Source: Diadema setosum
Lineage: Eukaryota > Echinodermata > Echinoidea > Diadematoida > Diadematidae
Reading direction: 5' to 3'
Assembly (NCBI GenBank): GCA_033980235.1
Contig: CM067070.1
Coordinates: 27,370,627-27,434,626 of the forward strand
DNA length: 64,000 nt
Made by a program: the position numbers and the translations under genes. Positions 1 through 12,497 of the stretch are shown here, piece by piece. The number at the start of each line of letters is the position of its first letter. Within the stretch, counting starts at the first letter, position 1. The notes under the pieces are model-generated. The model searched no databases and was not told where the DNA came from. It saw only the letters and a program-made list of their open reading frames with translations.

Positions 1-2490
1 TTTCAGGTTTCAAACATGCAGTAAATTGTACCCTATATATGCTTTTCTAACAACATGAATGGTAATTTCCAGCTCTAATTATGCGGGGCAAAGAGTAAAG
101 ACAGTGCCGTGTTGATACTATATTTTGTGCTGCGCAGCACGCTGGTCAGGTGTAATTCCTTGTATACTATACCTATCACTTTTGGTTAATCTACCTTAAC
201 TTCTGCTTCTGAAAAAAAAAAACCCTGAAAATGTACCCCGCTCAAAATTTATTTTCAGCTAATACTAGTAGGACCTAGATGAATAAAATAAATAAAACTT
301 TTCCTCCTGCCTCAATCTTACTTTAATACGCAAATACTTTTAATGTATGAAATGTTCATGTTCTTATATATCCGTTATTATAATCCCTACTTATTTTGTC
401 TTGTTTCTTTACACAGATTGAGTAATAAATGAATAGAAACATACATTATTAGAGCAAGGAACGAATATGCTACGAGTCCCGATCTCACTTCCCGATACTC
501 CATTCCACTCTCACGTATGATTTTTTTTCCTCCGTCTGATTTGCGTATATTCAAAATTCATAAAGAATTTTCTGATTTAAATTCTTATAAATCTAAAAAA
601 AAAAGAATATCAAAGCAATGAAACAACTGAGAAAAACAAAACAAAACTGATGGTATACATGCCCGTTTTCATCCGTGTCCATGGCGCCTTGTCATAACCA
701 CATTATGGTGCTAATTTTTTTTTTTCGCTATTTTAGGAGGGTATATAGTAATATTATCACAAACCATGTACTGGTAACAGGAGGCGACTGCACTGCAACA
801 TTTTTTTTTTTAGAAAGGGATGGAACTATCAACGAACAAAGAAATGAAACATGTGAAAAGATGTTTTGATAATACGCTTGTAATAGTCATTTTTAAAGGC
901 GCCTTCCTCCTACGTGTTTTATTGCTACATCGTGGTGCTCAAACTCCTTCTCGTTATCTACGAGGGGTAGTAATTTGTTACAAACCATATACCATGCAAA
1001 TTGAGGCAATGCAAATGATAAGATTCCAGCAATGAAAATGTCACGCCAAGACGTCAGCGCTGCGTAAGGCCTATAACGATGACATACCCTATACAGACCC
1101 TGTACCCGCATGGGTACCAGATGTATTTGCGCTGAGTCAATATTTGGCAAATATTTGGACGGTTTACCCATTTTGCATACGATTGACAAAACTTTTTTTT
1201 AACGATTAAGTTGTCTTGATTTGAGGAATTTGTTCAACAGATTGCTTCCAATCAATGACATTTTATAGAAAATGATGCCCATGCTTGTCTTTGCGTGCGT
1301 GTGTGTGTGTGTGGATGTGTTTTTTTTTTTCTTCGCCTTGAGTTCACTTGAGAGCACTAAATTTGTAGAGGTGCAACTGCAGAGTTCTGCCAATACCATC
1401 CATGCAGGTAGCAAAAATGAAGGACTCCTTCTTATAGAAACATCACCCAGTCAGCCACTGTCATGTTCTTTGATACATTCTATTGAAAGACTGTTCCATG
1501 TTTTCATGAATGAAATGATAGATCTCTTCGTAGTCTATACATTTGTTTTACAATGTCCCATCAATATTTAGGAACCATTCCCCTGTATCATGTTTTCATG
1601 GGAAACGGCAATATAATGGTAGGATTATTTCATGTTTTCAAGGGAATCGGCAATATAATGGTAGGATTATTTCATGTTTTATTTCTTCAGTTAATGTCTC
1701 AGGTACTAAGCCAGAACTTCCTTTGTCAGCGGCGTAAAGAATGAACTGGCTTCTACTCGTTTTCATCTATTATGACAATAAAAGCAGCTTTAATGTGTAT
1801 ACATCAGCGAACACCTATTGATTAAACCAAAGAAAAATATATTAGTTAATGTTCTTTTTGTGAAATAATCGTGCTTCAAGGCTAAGACAGCCTAAAAAAA
1901 TAGACATATTTAAGCTACAAAGATCTAACATTATCTGAAAACATTGGCTTACTAGGGTATGAAGGTCCACATTGAAGTATATAGTTACCATTGAGCTTAA
2001 TTATACTCTTTTCCTTCCTGTTCTTTATAGCGGTGATTACTGTGGACATCTAGCTCAAGTCAAGTCTTTGTTACGAGGGTTCAAGGGGCATATCCGCTTT
2101 TTGAGACATGACTAATCTCGAGTAAACATGCCTTTGGACTATTTAGCAGGCTATCGGGAAATGAACAGAGATTGACTTTAATAAAACTGGCTTGCATGCC
2201 CCGTGTGTGCCAAACGATACGAATCAACACATTGAGTTCAAATGCTCCCCTGGAAGATTAAAATCATTGATTGATGATGTTCAATCCATGTGTATCGAGA
2301 TGTAAAATTGATACATTTAGGGTAAATATTATTCCCATAGAAGATTGCAATCAGTATAGCTGATTGATTATATTTCATGAAGGTGAAGAGTTAGAATCAG
2401 ATTAAGTTATGCAGTGCTGATAATTCTGAAGGAGGATGGTAATCATTAACCATGGCAACTGTGTAATAATATTGTCTACTTTATGTTTCC
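1..2490. other. Non-coding AT-rich stretch
   Basis: I see no gene here. The stretch is AT-rich with several homopolymer A and T runs, short TG runs near 1300, and an AATAAA-like cluster near 280-297 that could be a poly(A) signal of a gene upstream of the window. All open frames are short and unrelated to one another. The only internal structure is a 42-bp direct duplication near 1588-1675. Confidence 0.6.
1588..1675 (+). repeat. Two-copy 42-bp tandem duplication
   Basis: The block reading tgttttcatgggaaacggc, then aatataatggtaggattatt, occurs at 1591 and again at 1633 with only a few substitutions. The start of a third copy follows. It is too short to assign to a family. Confidence 0.8.
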
Positions 2491-2494
2491 GTCT

Positions 2495-2890
2495 GTTAAA
2501 GAAAATATGAAGAAATTTTAAAATATTTTCACTTTTCTCGCATGATAAAAGAGCACATGACTTGCCTCTTTCGGGAGGCAGGGGGAGTAATATTACGCTT
2601 ATAACATTTTATGTCAGTTACAAGTTGAGGGAATGTGTACTTTAAAAAAAAAAATGAAATTTTGTGGAATCCTCTTTCATCTGTCTTTATATGACGTTTA
2701 TGTGACATCATCGACTGCAGTAGTCTTCTCATCCAGCAGTGACTACACAGAAACTTTGAAAATTCATAACTTCTGAACGGATTGTCCAACTTTCCTCAAA
2801 CTTTATCAGATGTGTTCCACTTATATTGCTGCATTATCTCAAACAACATGTATAATTATGAAGGGAAACTTGTCCTTTAGGTATCTAACG
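2495..2890 (+). repeat. Half copy of a long-inverted-repeat interspersed element
   Basis: This block matches the right halves of the elements at 45087-45654 and 62891-63440. They share the order: ttttcacttttct, an AT-rich stem, agtagtctt(c/t)tcatc, attcataactt, then a closing cctttaagg-like end. I find no matching left half at 2270-2490, so this copy looks truncated or half-deleted. It encodes nothing recognisable. Confidence 0.65.
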
Positions 2891-3083
2891 TCTGCACCAA
2901 ATCTGACTGAAAGCATTTTAACAGAATCAACGGTTCGACTAAAATCTGCAAGAAATCAGACAAAATCGAATATAAAGCGACCGTGAAAACGTTCATTTCT
3001 AAGGTGACATGGCTTCCCCGATGTTAGCTACAAACATTGACAGAGAGATAAATACATATCAGTCTATGTAATTTATATGTATG

Positions 3084-3087
<4 letters not shown>

Positions 3088-3162
<75 letters not shown>
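3088..3162. repeat. (TA)n then (TG)n microsatellite
   Basis: A run of TA dinucleotides passes into TG dinucleotides at 3146-3161. The YIYI-type and CVCV-type open frames across it are artefacts. Confidence 0.95.
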
Positions 3163-3737
3163 TCATATATGTGTGCACAGAAGATATTTTGAATTTTGAC
3201 GCCGAGCGCAGTATATGGCATGAAGAATATAATGAGATACACAGTGTTAAGAAACACAGTGTTAAGAAAAATGTGTATTTTTAGGTCATAACTTGTGGTC
3301 AATAAGCGGAACAGACTGAAAAAAAAAAAATCAAAACGTTGTTGATATAAAAGAATGGTATCGTTCACATATCAAATTGAAAAGTTATCACTAGTCATTG
3401 ATTTACAATAACTTCGCAATATCAACCTTGACATGAAGTGTAGGCATTGCGTTTTTATGCCCCTTCATGACACCAAGTACGGAACGCCGCGCCGGGACGA
3501 CAATATTTGCCCACCTCTTACGTACGGCAAACACACACGCGTAATACGATACGCATGGCAACTTATACAGCACAGTGGTCAGTCCTACCCTGTGTGCTAC
3601 ACACACATTTCCTTTGCAAGACACGGTGCATGACGAACGTCTATTTTTAGAAACGTACGAACATCAGTATTACTAGTATTCTCCTTGAAGTTACCAATGA
3701 AATATAATAGAGTTATAGGGTGCAGTCCAAATATATC

Positions 3738-3738
<1 letters not shown>

Positions 3739-3791
<53 letters not shown>

Positions 3792-3835
3792 TATATATAT
3801 ATGTATATATATATATAAATATATATAAATACACG
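3739..3835. repeat. (AT)n microsatellite
   Basis: Nearly pure alternating AT from about 3739, broken by single substitutions towards 3835. The flanks at 3240-3738 and 3836-4520 contain no gene I can support. Confidence 0.95.
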
Positions 3836-4260
3836 TATACATATTTACTTTTTTTCGATTACCCATTATGAGATATTAGTAACTCGATGAAATACTTACA
3901 TTTAACATATAAAGGTAAGATGAAATACCTTATTTTCAAGATATTGGAGGGCCACCTGCTAAATCTAGTTTAATGCATTCCATGCTCACATTCTTTTATA
4001 TCTTTGTTTTCTTGGTTATAGTCTAAAATGAAATACTTTGAGCTAACATTAAAACACCAGACGAGGTCGAATGGGACCTAATATCTCACTCATTTTTTGA
4101 TCTGTGGAATACATCCCAAACATTCAGCTACATTGACATTAAGGCATGCAATAGTTTGCGTTTTCATCAGCAAGTCAAATGGTAGTATGACTCCAAATTG
4201 ACTCCACCGTATTGTCATGACAATAAACAGTGTGAAAAAATATTTTCGTGGAAGAACGGG

Positions 4261-4287
4261 TTTTTTTTTTTTTTTTTTTTTTTTTTT
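4261..4287. repeat. Poly-T tract
   Basis: A run of 27 T residues. It lies in otherwise featureless AT-rich DNA. Confidence 0.9.
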
Positions 4288-4525
4288 ATTAGGAAGGGGG
4301 AGGGTGTCCCTTGCATTGATTCTGCTTCTGTTTATTTTTTATTTTTTTTTAATACCTTCACTTTTACTATTCAGGCTTTTCTGTAACGATAATTTAATAC
4401 ATTTTGTTATGCAATATTCGGCCCTTATCCCTGCATAGCGTCTTAACGAGTATAAAGGGAAATCATAGAACAATGGGGAAAAATTGTTATCCCCATGTGA
4501 TTTTGAAAGTTATGGCGTTGTTATT

Positions 4526-6035
4526 ATAGGTTTTCCCGGTCAATTTCATACTTTTGCCATTCAAGTTCCTATTCCGAGCATTCGATTTCACGCATTCCAC
4601 GCTCGCAGCACTGAATCAGCAATCAAATTCAAAATCCCGTCATTCGAATTCACTATCCGTGCATTCAAATTCACTAACGGAGCTTTCAAATTCACTATCG
4701 GAACATTGAAATTCACTATCGGAACATTCAAATTCACTATCGGAGCATTCACATTTAAGAGAGGAGCACGCATTTCATCAATGAGCAGTCAAATTCATGT
4801 CAAGCTGGCAACGGAATCTCGTCGGTCATTCAAATTCGTGAATAGGCAACCATGTTCCAAATAACTGCATTCAATTTAAAAGAAGTCCTGAATTTAGTTG
4901 GTTTGGGGTCGTGTAATGCATGTGTTTCTCATTTGGCTTTGAATATATTGGGATTTACAATGATTATTTATTTTGCAGTAGAGGTCCACCTGCTCATTGA
5001 CAATTTTGAACTCGCGCTTAGCAAATAGGAATATGCAGGCACATGTCCCTCGGATTGGACATAAAATGGAGGTCCCATGTGTAAGAGATTCACAATTCAT
5101 GCACGTAAAAGATCCCACTTCATTATTCATCGCAAAGAGCAGAACATCAAACTGGACCCCATCTTACGGAAGACCAGCTTTTGCAGCTGAATATGGGTTA
5201 TCCAGCCATCCTCTTTGATGGAAAACGAAACAAACAAGCAAAAATTAGGCACTGTATAGGCCTACAGACGAGCATAATACGGAGGGTTGGTTGACACTTT
5301 CGAGAAAAAAAAAAACAAACAATTTCGACTATATTGAAACTGATACTTAAACATTTTATACGTGTTGTTTGATGTGTATTGCTGCCTTATTGATTTTCTT
5401 TGGCGGGACTATGTGAGATCATTGTGTGCCAGTTTGTCTCTAAATTGATGAATTGTCATTATCATGATTATGTGGTTGGTGTTGGGGCGTTGTCAGCATG
5501 CAGTATCACCAAGAAATATGATTACAAGTCGTTGTGTTGTTTGGATGCACTGCTGGTTGCACATTGCAATTTGAAATTTATTGAGATGAAAAACAAAGAA
5601 TACATGAACATAGAACAATGCAGAACCTGTAAACAACCATAATAACACTATATGCAAGCCTTTATTGGTTGTGTTGGCCCTTTTCCCTTTCTTAAAAGTC
5701 TACTCCATTTCCTCTTTAAATTGATTGCACGAAGTAGGAACTTGATCGCCTAAAAATGAATTTGAACGCTCCAAACAAGCTCATTGAGACTATCACGTGA
5801 CTATCGCATGAATTTGAATGCACGAGTAGGAAAGTCGGTGCTCGCATTGTGAAATTGAATGCCCAATCGTGAATTTGATTTCACGAAAACGAAATAGAAC
5901 GCACATAAATGAAATCGATCGCTCGGATTCTGAATTTGAATGCCCAAATATTTTCGCGTGCGTGCGCTACGTGAATTTGAATGCACATTAATGAATTTGA
6001 GTGACAAAAGTATGAAATTGACCGGGAAAACCTAT
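4526..6035. mobile_element. Foldback-type element with 31-bp inverted ends and repeat-rich arms
   Basis: Positions 4526-4556 are the exact reverse complement of 6005-6035 (core gttttcccggtcaatttcat). Inside the left end lies an array of about 21-bp units of the type attcaaattcactatcgga (about 4610-4760). Inside the right end the same kind of motif appears reversed, as tgaatttgaatgc-type units (about 5755-6000). Long repeat-built inverted arms around an unrelated centre are typical of Foldback elements. The centre (about 4865-5750) encodes no transposase I recognise, so this is a non-autonomous copy. The short open frames in each arm are made of the repeat units and are not genes. Confidence 0.8.
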
Positions 6036-6039
6036 ATTA

Positions 6040-6893
6040 CTGGCATATTATTACACACATGACATGCTGGAATCTGAATGCCTACGTGCGATATTCTTAA
6101 TCAATCATACACATACTGGTAAATTATTATTTCACACATTCCGCGCAGGAGTCTGAACGCCTACGTGCGATTTTCTTTATGGATCATACACGTCTGATAT
6201 AGGCATCCGATCGTTATGCCCTGCATATCATAAAAGAACGTCATAATAGCATCTCCGACCACACCACATGAGGGGGGGGGGTGGTTACGTCATGGGCAAA
6301 GAATGCACGCGAGTTGTTTGTTCATCACTTCGTCCGTCATAAACGTTTGGAAGCCTTAATGGGGAAATATAGATAAAACAACAACCACCGAGCCGTTTGC
6401 AAACATTTCCGCCTTAAATAACTACACGACGGCATCACGAGATATATTACGCACATCAGATTATGGCTTGATTTTGATCCAAGTTGTCAGATTACACGAG
6501 CACTAGCAATGACTGATAGAGACCTTTTTTTGTGTGTGTGCAGATATTGTATGATGAGACTATTGATTATGATTACGAATTGTGTTGCCCTGCACCGAGG
6601 CTCCTAAGGGTATGCAAATGATAATGATGATGATGATAATAATGATGATAGTAATAATAATAATAATATCAATGATAATTAACAGTGCCTATATAGCGCA
6701 TAACACATAGTGCATATACATGAGCCTATATGCTCTCAAAAATAGAAAAATTACACAAAAACATACACTTTCACTTTACAATGATGGTGCCCAAATTCAA
6801 GGCAAAACTAAGAACGACTGAAGAGTAAATTACATTATGTAATAGGCTCTCTTATTCATTTTCAGACCTAATTTTCACAATTTTCTCGCTACA
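6040..6893. other. Upstream region of the first TM2 gene
   Basis: No gene is visible. The stretch holds a G run (6272-6281), a sequence ttacgtca near 6285 that resembles a CRE/ATF site, and a GAT/AAT-rich simple repeat at about 6617-6680. A pyrimidine-rich tract ending ttctcgctacag at 6882-6893 looks like a 3' splice site. The first coding exon of the TM2 gene may therefore be preceded by an untranslated exon further upstream. Confidence 0.45.
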
Positions 6894-6956
6894 GAACTGT
6901 TGATGAGGCCAGCGGCCTGACATTCACCGAAACTCATCAGCCAAAAATCACTCGCC

Positions 6957-7425
6957 ATGAATGGTCTGAAACCTTACCGGTCTTCGAAGTCGAGACCGCG
7001 AATGAACGGCGATGTGGCTGTCGATACAAACAAGGACTCACCAGTTCCCGAAATCATTACATCCATTGACTTCGCAGAAAGCGACATCAGCGATTCCCTC
7101 TCTGACATCCAGCCCACCGTTGCGCAGAAGATCTCGCTGCCACGCACCTATTTCCTGTGCATCACGTTAGGATTCTTTGGCGCGCATTACTACTACCTCG
7201 GTCGACGCACGGACGGAATGCTGTATACAGTAACTTTGGGCTTTTTCTGCATCGGCTGGGTTGTAGACTGGTTCCGAGTACCTTCTCTAGTGGAAAAAGA
7301 ACGACAGGCGAGACGAGAACGAGCTGAAAATGGATACACACTCTTCGCAGCGCCTTACGGAGAGCTTCGGGAGAGATCGGTTCTGTCAGCCTATCTATAT
7401 TGTATACCACCTTGGGGATTATTTG
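6957..7425 (+). CDS. Four-TM2-domain membrane protein 1, exon 1
   Basis: First of two coding exons of a 463-residue protein; this exon gives residues 1-156 and one base of codon 157. The start ATG has GCC before it, and an in-frame TGA at 6918-6920 excludes an earlier start in this exon. Residues 1-60 are a polar acidic leader with no signal peptide. Residues 64-110 are a complete TM2 domain: helix, GAHYYYLGRR loop, helix ending GWVVDWFRVPSL. A linker rich in Arg and Glu (112-141) leads to the first helix of a second TM2 domain (144-157). The exon ends in a G before the donor GTAAGA. TM2 domains are paired helices of unknown biochemical role. Human TM2D1-3 have only one, so this is a multi-domain relative, not an orthologue. 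Confidence 0.9.
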
Positions 7426-7863
7426 GTAAGAAAGACAGAGATGTTTCGCACTGCATACATTTAAGTATTGGCTCATAATAGTCTGCTTGTTAATTGTTGA
7501 TTTTCAATGCTTTGATAGCTGTGATATCTGACGTGGAAGACAACTAAGCACTGCTTTAAACGTAAAGTCACTAAGGGATTTGATTTCATATTGGCCTGAA
7601 TCTACTCTATTCATAAAATATAGGGACCCTATGATCTTATACTTATGCATTTCTTTTATTTGTTCATCGTTAACAAAGTAACGATCCATTGATATAAATG
7701 CACAATACGTCTTCAACATTAAAAGTAGCAAAATAATCTGGATTAGTCATCTCAAGATTGTAAAACAAAATGCTTAAAAAGATATTAATACTTAACTGCA
7801 TACGCTATTAAAAGGGTATTGCAACGGTTATTCATTCCATTTTGGTTCTCTCTACTATAATAG
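7426..7863 (+). other. Intron of TM2 gene 1 (phase 1)
   Basis: Donor GTAAGA at 7426 and acceptor ctataatag ending at 7863. The intron splits the codon of the Gly before MHHMYLG in the second TM2 domain. It contains no repeat or gene that I can identify. Confidence 0.85.
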
Positions 7864-8786
7864 GTATGCATCACATGTACCTAGGAACCTTTCGAAATAA
7901 CGAAATTTTCCACCTGATATATACGGCGACACTTGGCTTCGGAGGGCTCGGCTGGCTGTTCGACCTCTTTCGGATCCCGAAGCTTGTTCGAAGAGCCAAT
8001 GACGACATCGAAGCTCTGCGATCCGGAAAACCAATCTCGTCAGACACAGCAGATACACTGCATCTCGACACAGCGTACATGCTAGCCTTTCCACTAGGGG
8101 TTTTTGGCCTCCATCATTTCTATATGAGAAGGCATTTCTACGGGATAGTGTACTTATGCACGCTCGGATTGGCTGGTGTTGGAGTCTTGATAGACTTAGT
8201 ACGTCTTCCGCGCTTATTCAGACACAATCAAACTTGTATGAAGGAAGTGAAAACTACTGTTTTTCGCTTGGATGATGCATTCATCCTGTGGTTTCCTCTT
8301 GGGATACTGGGATTACACCAATTCTATCTACGGCGCTGGAAAATGGGCGTGGCGTATTTCTTTACGTTCGGATTTCTGGGCGTTGGTTGGCTCCTTGATG
8401 CGTTTAGAATGCGTTCATTGGTGGAAGAGAGCAACAAAACGCGCGACTCCGATCTTCTCTGGCAGCACGTTTTCAAGAAGCGGGAGACAGTTCACGCAAA
8501 CACAAACATCTTTGTTCCCAAAGAGCTCTACAAGTATCCAATCACGGACGAGGATGGAAACATCCAGGTGTACGCGTTTCCACTCACACCCAATGGGAAG
8601 CCATCTTGGCTGCTAGGGTGGGCGTGGTCTGTCAAGCAAACGCCACAGAATGGATTTGTCGTAGCCAGCGAACGCGATGAAAGTCCGGTCCACAGAGAAC
8701 CGCTAATAGATGAATCTCCAACCGGTGACACGCAGTCACGCAAGCATGATGCGGATGTCTATGAAATATCGTTTGTAGCAACATAA
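7864..8786 (+). CDS. Four-TM2-domain membrane protein 1, exon 2
   Basis: Joins exon 1 in frame (G + GT) and runs to TAA at 8784-8786, giving residues 157-463. It completes TM2-2 (144-195, loop GMHHMYLG) and adds TM2-3 (224-275, loop GLHHFYMRR) and TM2-4 (291-341, loop GLHQFYLRR). Each domain closes with D-x-x-R and a short basic stretch such as DLFRIPKLVRR, which suggests these turns face the cytosol. The tail (342-463) has no further helix. Residues 392-408 (VYAFPLTPNGKPSWLLG) match a motif in the tail of the neighbouring paralogue. The rest of the tail is acidic and Ser/Thr-rich. The loops carry His where TM2D1-3 have the Asp of their DRF motif. Function is unknown; a membrane scaffold or receptor-like role is only a guess. 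Confidence 0.9.
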
Positions 8787-9717
8787 GCTAACAAGAAATA
8801 GACATATATTTCTTTTGTTTGTTTTTTTGTAGCTATCGCTGAAGATTGAATTCATTGTATCGTCAGCTGTTTTCATTGCACGCGTTTTGGACGTGAGAAA
8901 GATCTGCAACGTGGGCAGCCATCGAATTGCACTAGAAATAATGCGTTGGTCCTTTCTATAGGTAGAGAAGAAGACTCTTTCTAGAAATAACAGACTGACA
9001 AACGGACCTTTGTAAAAATGATAAAATGATGTCAATTCAACTGCATTATATTTTGTATTTCAGCCGTAGATGGTGGCCTTGTGCAAACACGACTTATATA
9101 CTGGGAACAAAACTTGAGAAGTGTACTTCACCTACTGTGTGCAAAAAGACGAATAAAAAAAAAACCTGAGAAACAATATTAATGTTATCTTGCAGCAATA
9201 TATTGAAACAATGGATATACAATAATGAACGCCATTTTTTTTTAGCTGTGTGACAGTGAACGGTGAAAGTTCTTTCGACTATCTAGCAATTTTGTGACGC
9301 TGATAGGCTCCTAAGAAGTGCACTTTGAACACGTATTTTATGTAATCAGAGCCTTAAAATTGATTCTACAACTGTATTTGCTACTTGAGTGGTTTTATTT
9401 TCTATCCGAACGGAATATCAAGTCATGAGGTGTAAACAAAATGTGAGTCTGTGTGCTGGTTTTTCTTTTCAGTAAAATGCGACGTAGTGAGAAAAGCGAA
9501 GATACAATGTTTAAGCCATTAGTTTGCCTTGGATGAATAGGCAGATGCTACCATTGACGAATCTTTCCTTGATTTCAGCAGAGATGACTTGGCTTTAAAA
9601 CTAATGGAGTTGATTTATTTTTCGTTACAGATATGCTGTCTATCCCTGGCAAGAATAAGTTTTCCTCAACAGAACATATGAAAGAGTTCCACATCAGCCA
9701 TGGAAGAGATACGAAGT
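8787..9717. other. 3' region of TM2 gene 1 and intergenic DNA
   Basis: After the stop codon the sequence becomes AT-rich and non-coding. A canonical poly(A) signal at 9152-9157 would give a 3' untranslated region of roughly 370-390 bases. No other gene is seen before 9718. Confidence 0.6.
9152..9157 (+). terminator. Probable poly(A) signal of TM2 gene 1
   Basis: AATAAA followed by an A-rich run, 366 bases after the stop codon on the same strand. It is the first perfect hexamer downstream of the gene. Confidence 0.5.
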
Positions 9718-9785
9718 TGAAGTTTTACTTAATGAGGTATCTTATCTTTTGATTTAGATAAGATATTTCATTAAGTGAAATTTCA
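9718..9785. repeat. Hairpin, about 29-bp stem
   Basis: The left arm, including acttaatgaggtatcttatc, pairs with the right arm gataagatatttcattaagt with few mismatches, around a loop of about 10 bases. The size could fit a degenerate foldback element. Expression cannot be judged from sequence. Confidence 0.7.
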
Positions 9786-9855
9786 AGGTAATATTTATAC
9801 AGCTGAAATATGCGATTTTTGTCATTTCTGCAAATGAAATGAATAAAGAAATCGA

Positions 9856-10333
9856 GTATCTGAATATAAGAACGGCCCAAGTCCATGGAAGACCATTTCG
9901 AGTAAACTTAAAAATACTTCATATCTTTTTATTTGTCCGATAATATTCTATTTAACTGTGATGGGAAGGCAACATTTTATATACAAATTAGAACATATAT
10001 TATTATGACAATTGACATTTACATTAATTGTGGAGAGGCCATTTTGTGTGATGGACTTGGGTCGTTCTTTGAATCATATACATGATATTCTGCTATAGAG
10101 ATGAGAGAAGGATGAGAGAGGGCGCTATTATATGAATGTAAAAATGACCCAAGTCCTTCATTCTTACATTAACATATTAAGATTTAACTCATTCATTTCA
10201 GGCACTTTCGGGGGTATAATTAGGATTTATCATTTATACACAAGATGAGTCCATGCATAAGCTACAATTTCCCATGTCAAACTGAATTTGGCCAAAAATT
10301 GAACTTGAGTCGTTCTTATATTCAGGTCTTCAG
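9856..10333. mobile_element. MITE-like element of about 475 bp with imperfect inverted ends
   Basis: The left end ctgaatataagaacggccca at 9860 is mirrored by a right end ending cgttcttatattcag near 10325, with a couple of mismatches over about 24 bases. Two further inner matches, acttgggtcgttctt near 10055 and gacccaagtccttc near 10146, are also inverted to each other. It encodes no protein and has the size of a non-autonomous DNA transposon. Confidence 0.6.
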
Positions 10334-10344
10334 TTGTTAGAGTA

Positions 10345-12490
10345 TGACATCATCCACTTTGAATATTCATAACGACTGGTCAAAAAGTGTTTTCCTAAAA
10401 CAATTTGAAATTTTAGAATGTCATTATTTCTTTATGTCCAATCCGATTTTGATCATTTTTGCACAGTTCTGCAGGGATTTTGTTATCTTTCTTATGAAAT
10501 TGATACATTTTTAGAGTGAATTTCTTCTTTAAGGACACAGAAAATCCTCATAAAGCAAGCAACCATGGGGCCGACGGCTTTAGCCCCCTTCCCCTCCCCC
10601 TCCCCCTCCCAAGGACTAGTAAATGAGGATTAAGTATTCGCCTGTTCACAATTTTTACTTTTATACACTGCTGTTTATGGATCACTAAGTATATACTCAA
10701 GAACAAAAACAAAAACAATACAGATAACAAGCAATCGATTACAGGTAACAACTCAGCAACAATATTGCAATAAACTAGTTTTCTGTACTCACTGTAGGAC
10801 AATTTGAAATGTATTGTTGTGTTTATGTCATTTCTAGAGATCGGAATATTGAAAGATTGTCGTACTGGAACACTATTGCTGCGACGTCTCTTAGCGTTTC
10901 CTGAGGCAGTTGTTATAGCTTTTCGTGAATCCAATCGTAAGTCCTATTTAATGTAAGCTGACAAATTTCCTCCTTGAAATAACTGCAAAAAATTGATCAA
11001 TCATCACCTCGTTGAGTTGTTCTTTATTGCAAATGTTTGACAAATTGCCCTTCATCGATGTAAATACATCGAGATTATTCAGTCTTTTGAGTTATGACCA
11101 TGATAAAGATCATGGGCATACATAACACCCTACAAGTATGCCCATGGTTTTATTAAGGCCATTACTAAAAACAATGAATAATCGGTGTTTATATAAATCG
11201 ATGAAGTGCAGTTCATCAGTCAGTTTCAATATCATGGTCTCGCAAATGTTATTTTTCTTTTAAATAGACCTAACAAAGGTTCAATGTACATCCTCTTTGA
11301 TATTCACCTTGAACAACTTAACATCATGAGCATTTAACCATATATATATATATTTTTTTGTCAACTAAATCAAATTGAAAAAGAATGTTATTGATCTGAG
11401 AAAATAAAGTACAGAGAGTTGTTCCTAGAGTTTGAAAACATGAAAAATTTTACATTTGAGATTGGAATCGATGCCTCTGCTTACTACTGTCCTACCATGT
11501 GTGTGAGTGTATAATTTGTGTGTGGTGCCAACGTTATGAACTTGGAGTTAATATAAGACACATGATGATGCAAATATTGTTGTGACAAGATAATCATCTT
11601 TTTTAAACGAACGCTTCAGAAGTGCAGTCGTCCATAGCATTGAACATTCTGTGAGATATTTACCCCTACTTATCCACTTTTTCGCATATCAACTATACAA
11701 TGATTATGAAATCCTGGCTTTATTGCTATCTTAGATAATACACACCAAAAGAATGTGTGTTGTCCAAAAGCAAACCTGCGCATAAATTTGCATTTCTCAA
11801 CTTTGTATATAAGTGTTGTTTTCAGAAGATTTACCTACTAAACTGAAGTTGTGTGTCACAGAGCACGAGTCAGTGGGTATCCTGATCATTGCTGACAGGC
11901 TAACGACATGAATGAGTAGTAGTTTGACAACAAGCAAATTAAAATATCAATATCTATGCCTAGACGCTATGTCAGACTTGACTCGTTTGCGCTGGGCTCC
12001 CATGGTGAATTGCAACCATTAGTATTGATAATACATCACTCAGCAAATAGACCTAGATGCAGACCGCCTATTAGCTTGTCCTTTATTTGCTTTATCAAGG
12101 TTCAAGCACGGATGCTATGGGCTGAGTTGTTCAGCGGTTTATTTTGCAAAATTGAATGGTTAATATTTACCGGAGTCAAAAAATGATCGCAGCATATTAT
12201 TGCATATCAAGGAAGTCTTCTTAGTACCTATACACCTACTCCGCCTAGAGGGAAGTAGTATGCAAGAGGATAGGATAAACAACGAAATTTTATTTGAAAC
12301 TAGAATTAGAAACCTTCTTAGTGTGGTATTCAGCAACATATCGGAAGAAATAGAATGCAAGAGACGGAGGTGGAGTTTGAGTTGAAATGCATCAAACTGC
12401 CCGTAGGATGACGTACTCGAAGATGAGCTCGCGAATCTGATATTCGTGTAGAACGTCTTGCTATGCTCAAACAGCGACCATTCAGTGCGA
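10345..12490. other. Intergenic DNA between the two TM2 genes
   Basis: I find no exon with TM2-like or other recognisable coding content. Simple-sequence features are a pyrimidine tract of CCCCTC units at about 10580-10611 and a TA run at about 11338-11350. The promoter of the second TM2 gene should lie at its right end, but I see no convincing TATA box. Confidence 0.5.
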
Positions 12491-12497
12491 CGTCAAT

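Noticed and set aside
4484..4864. 126-codon plus-strand frame with FKFTIG-type repeats
   Set aside because: The repeats are the DNA repeats of the foldback element arm, which also appear inverted at 5755-6000.
10548..10934. 128-codon minus-strand frame ending in a Gly-Arg repeat
   Set aside because: The repeat comes from a CCCCTC pyrimidine tract, and the remainder shows no domain or splice context.
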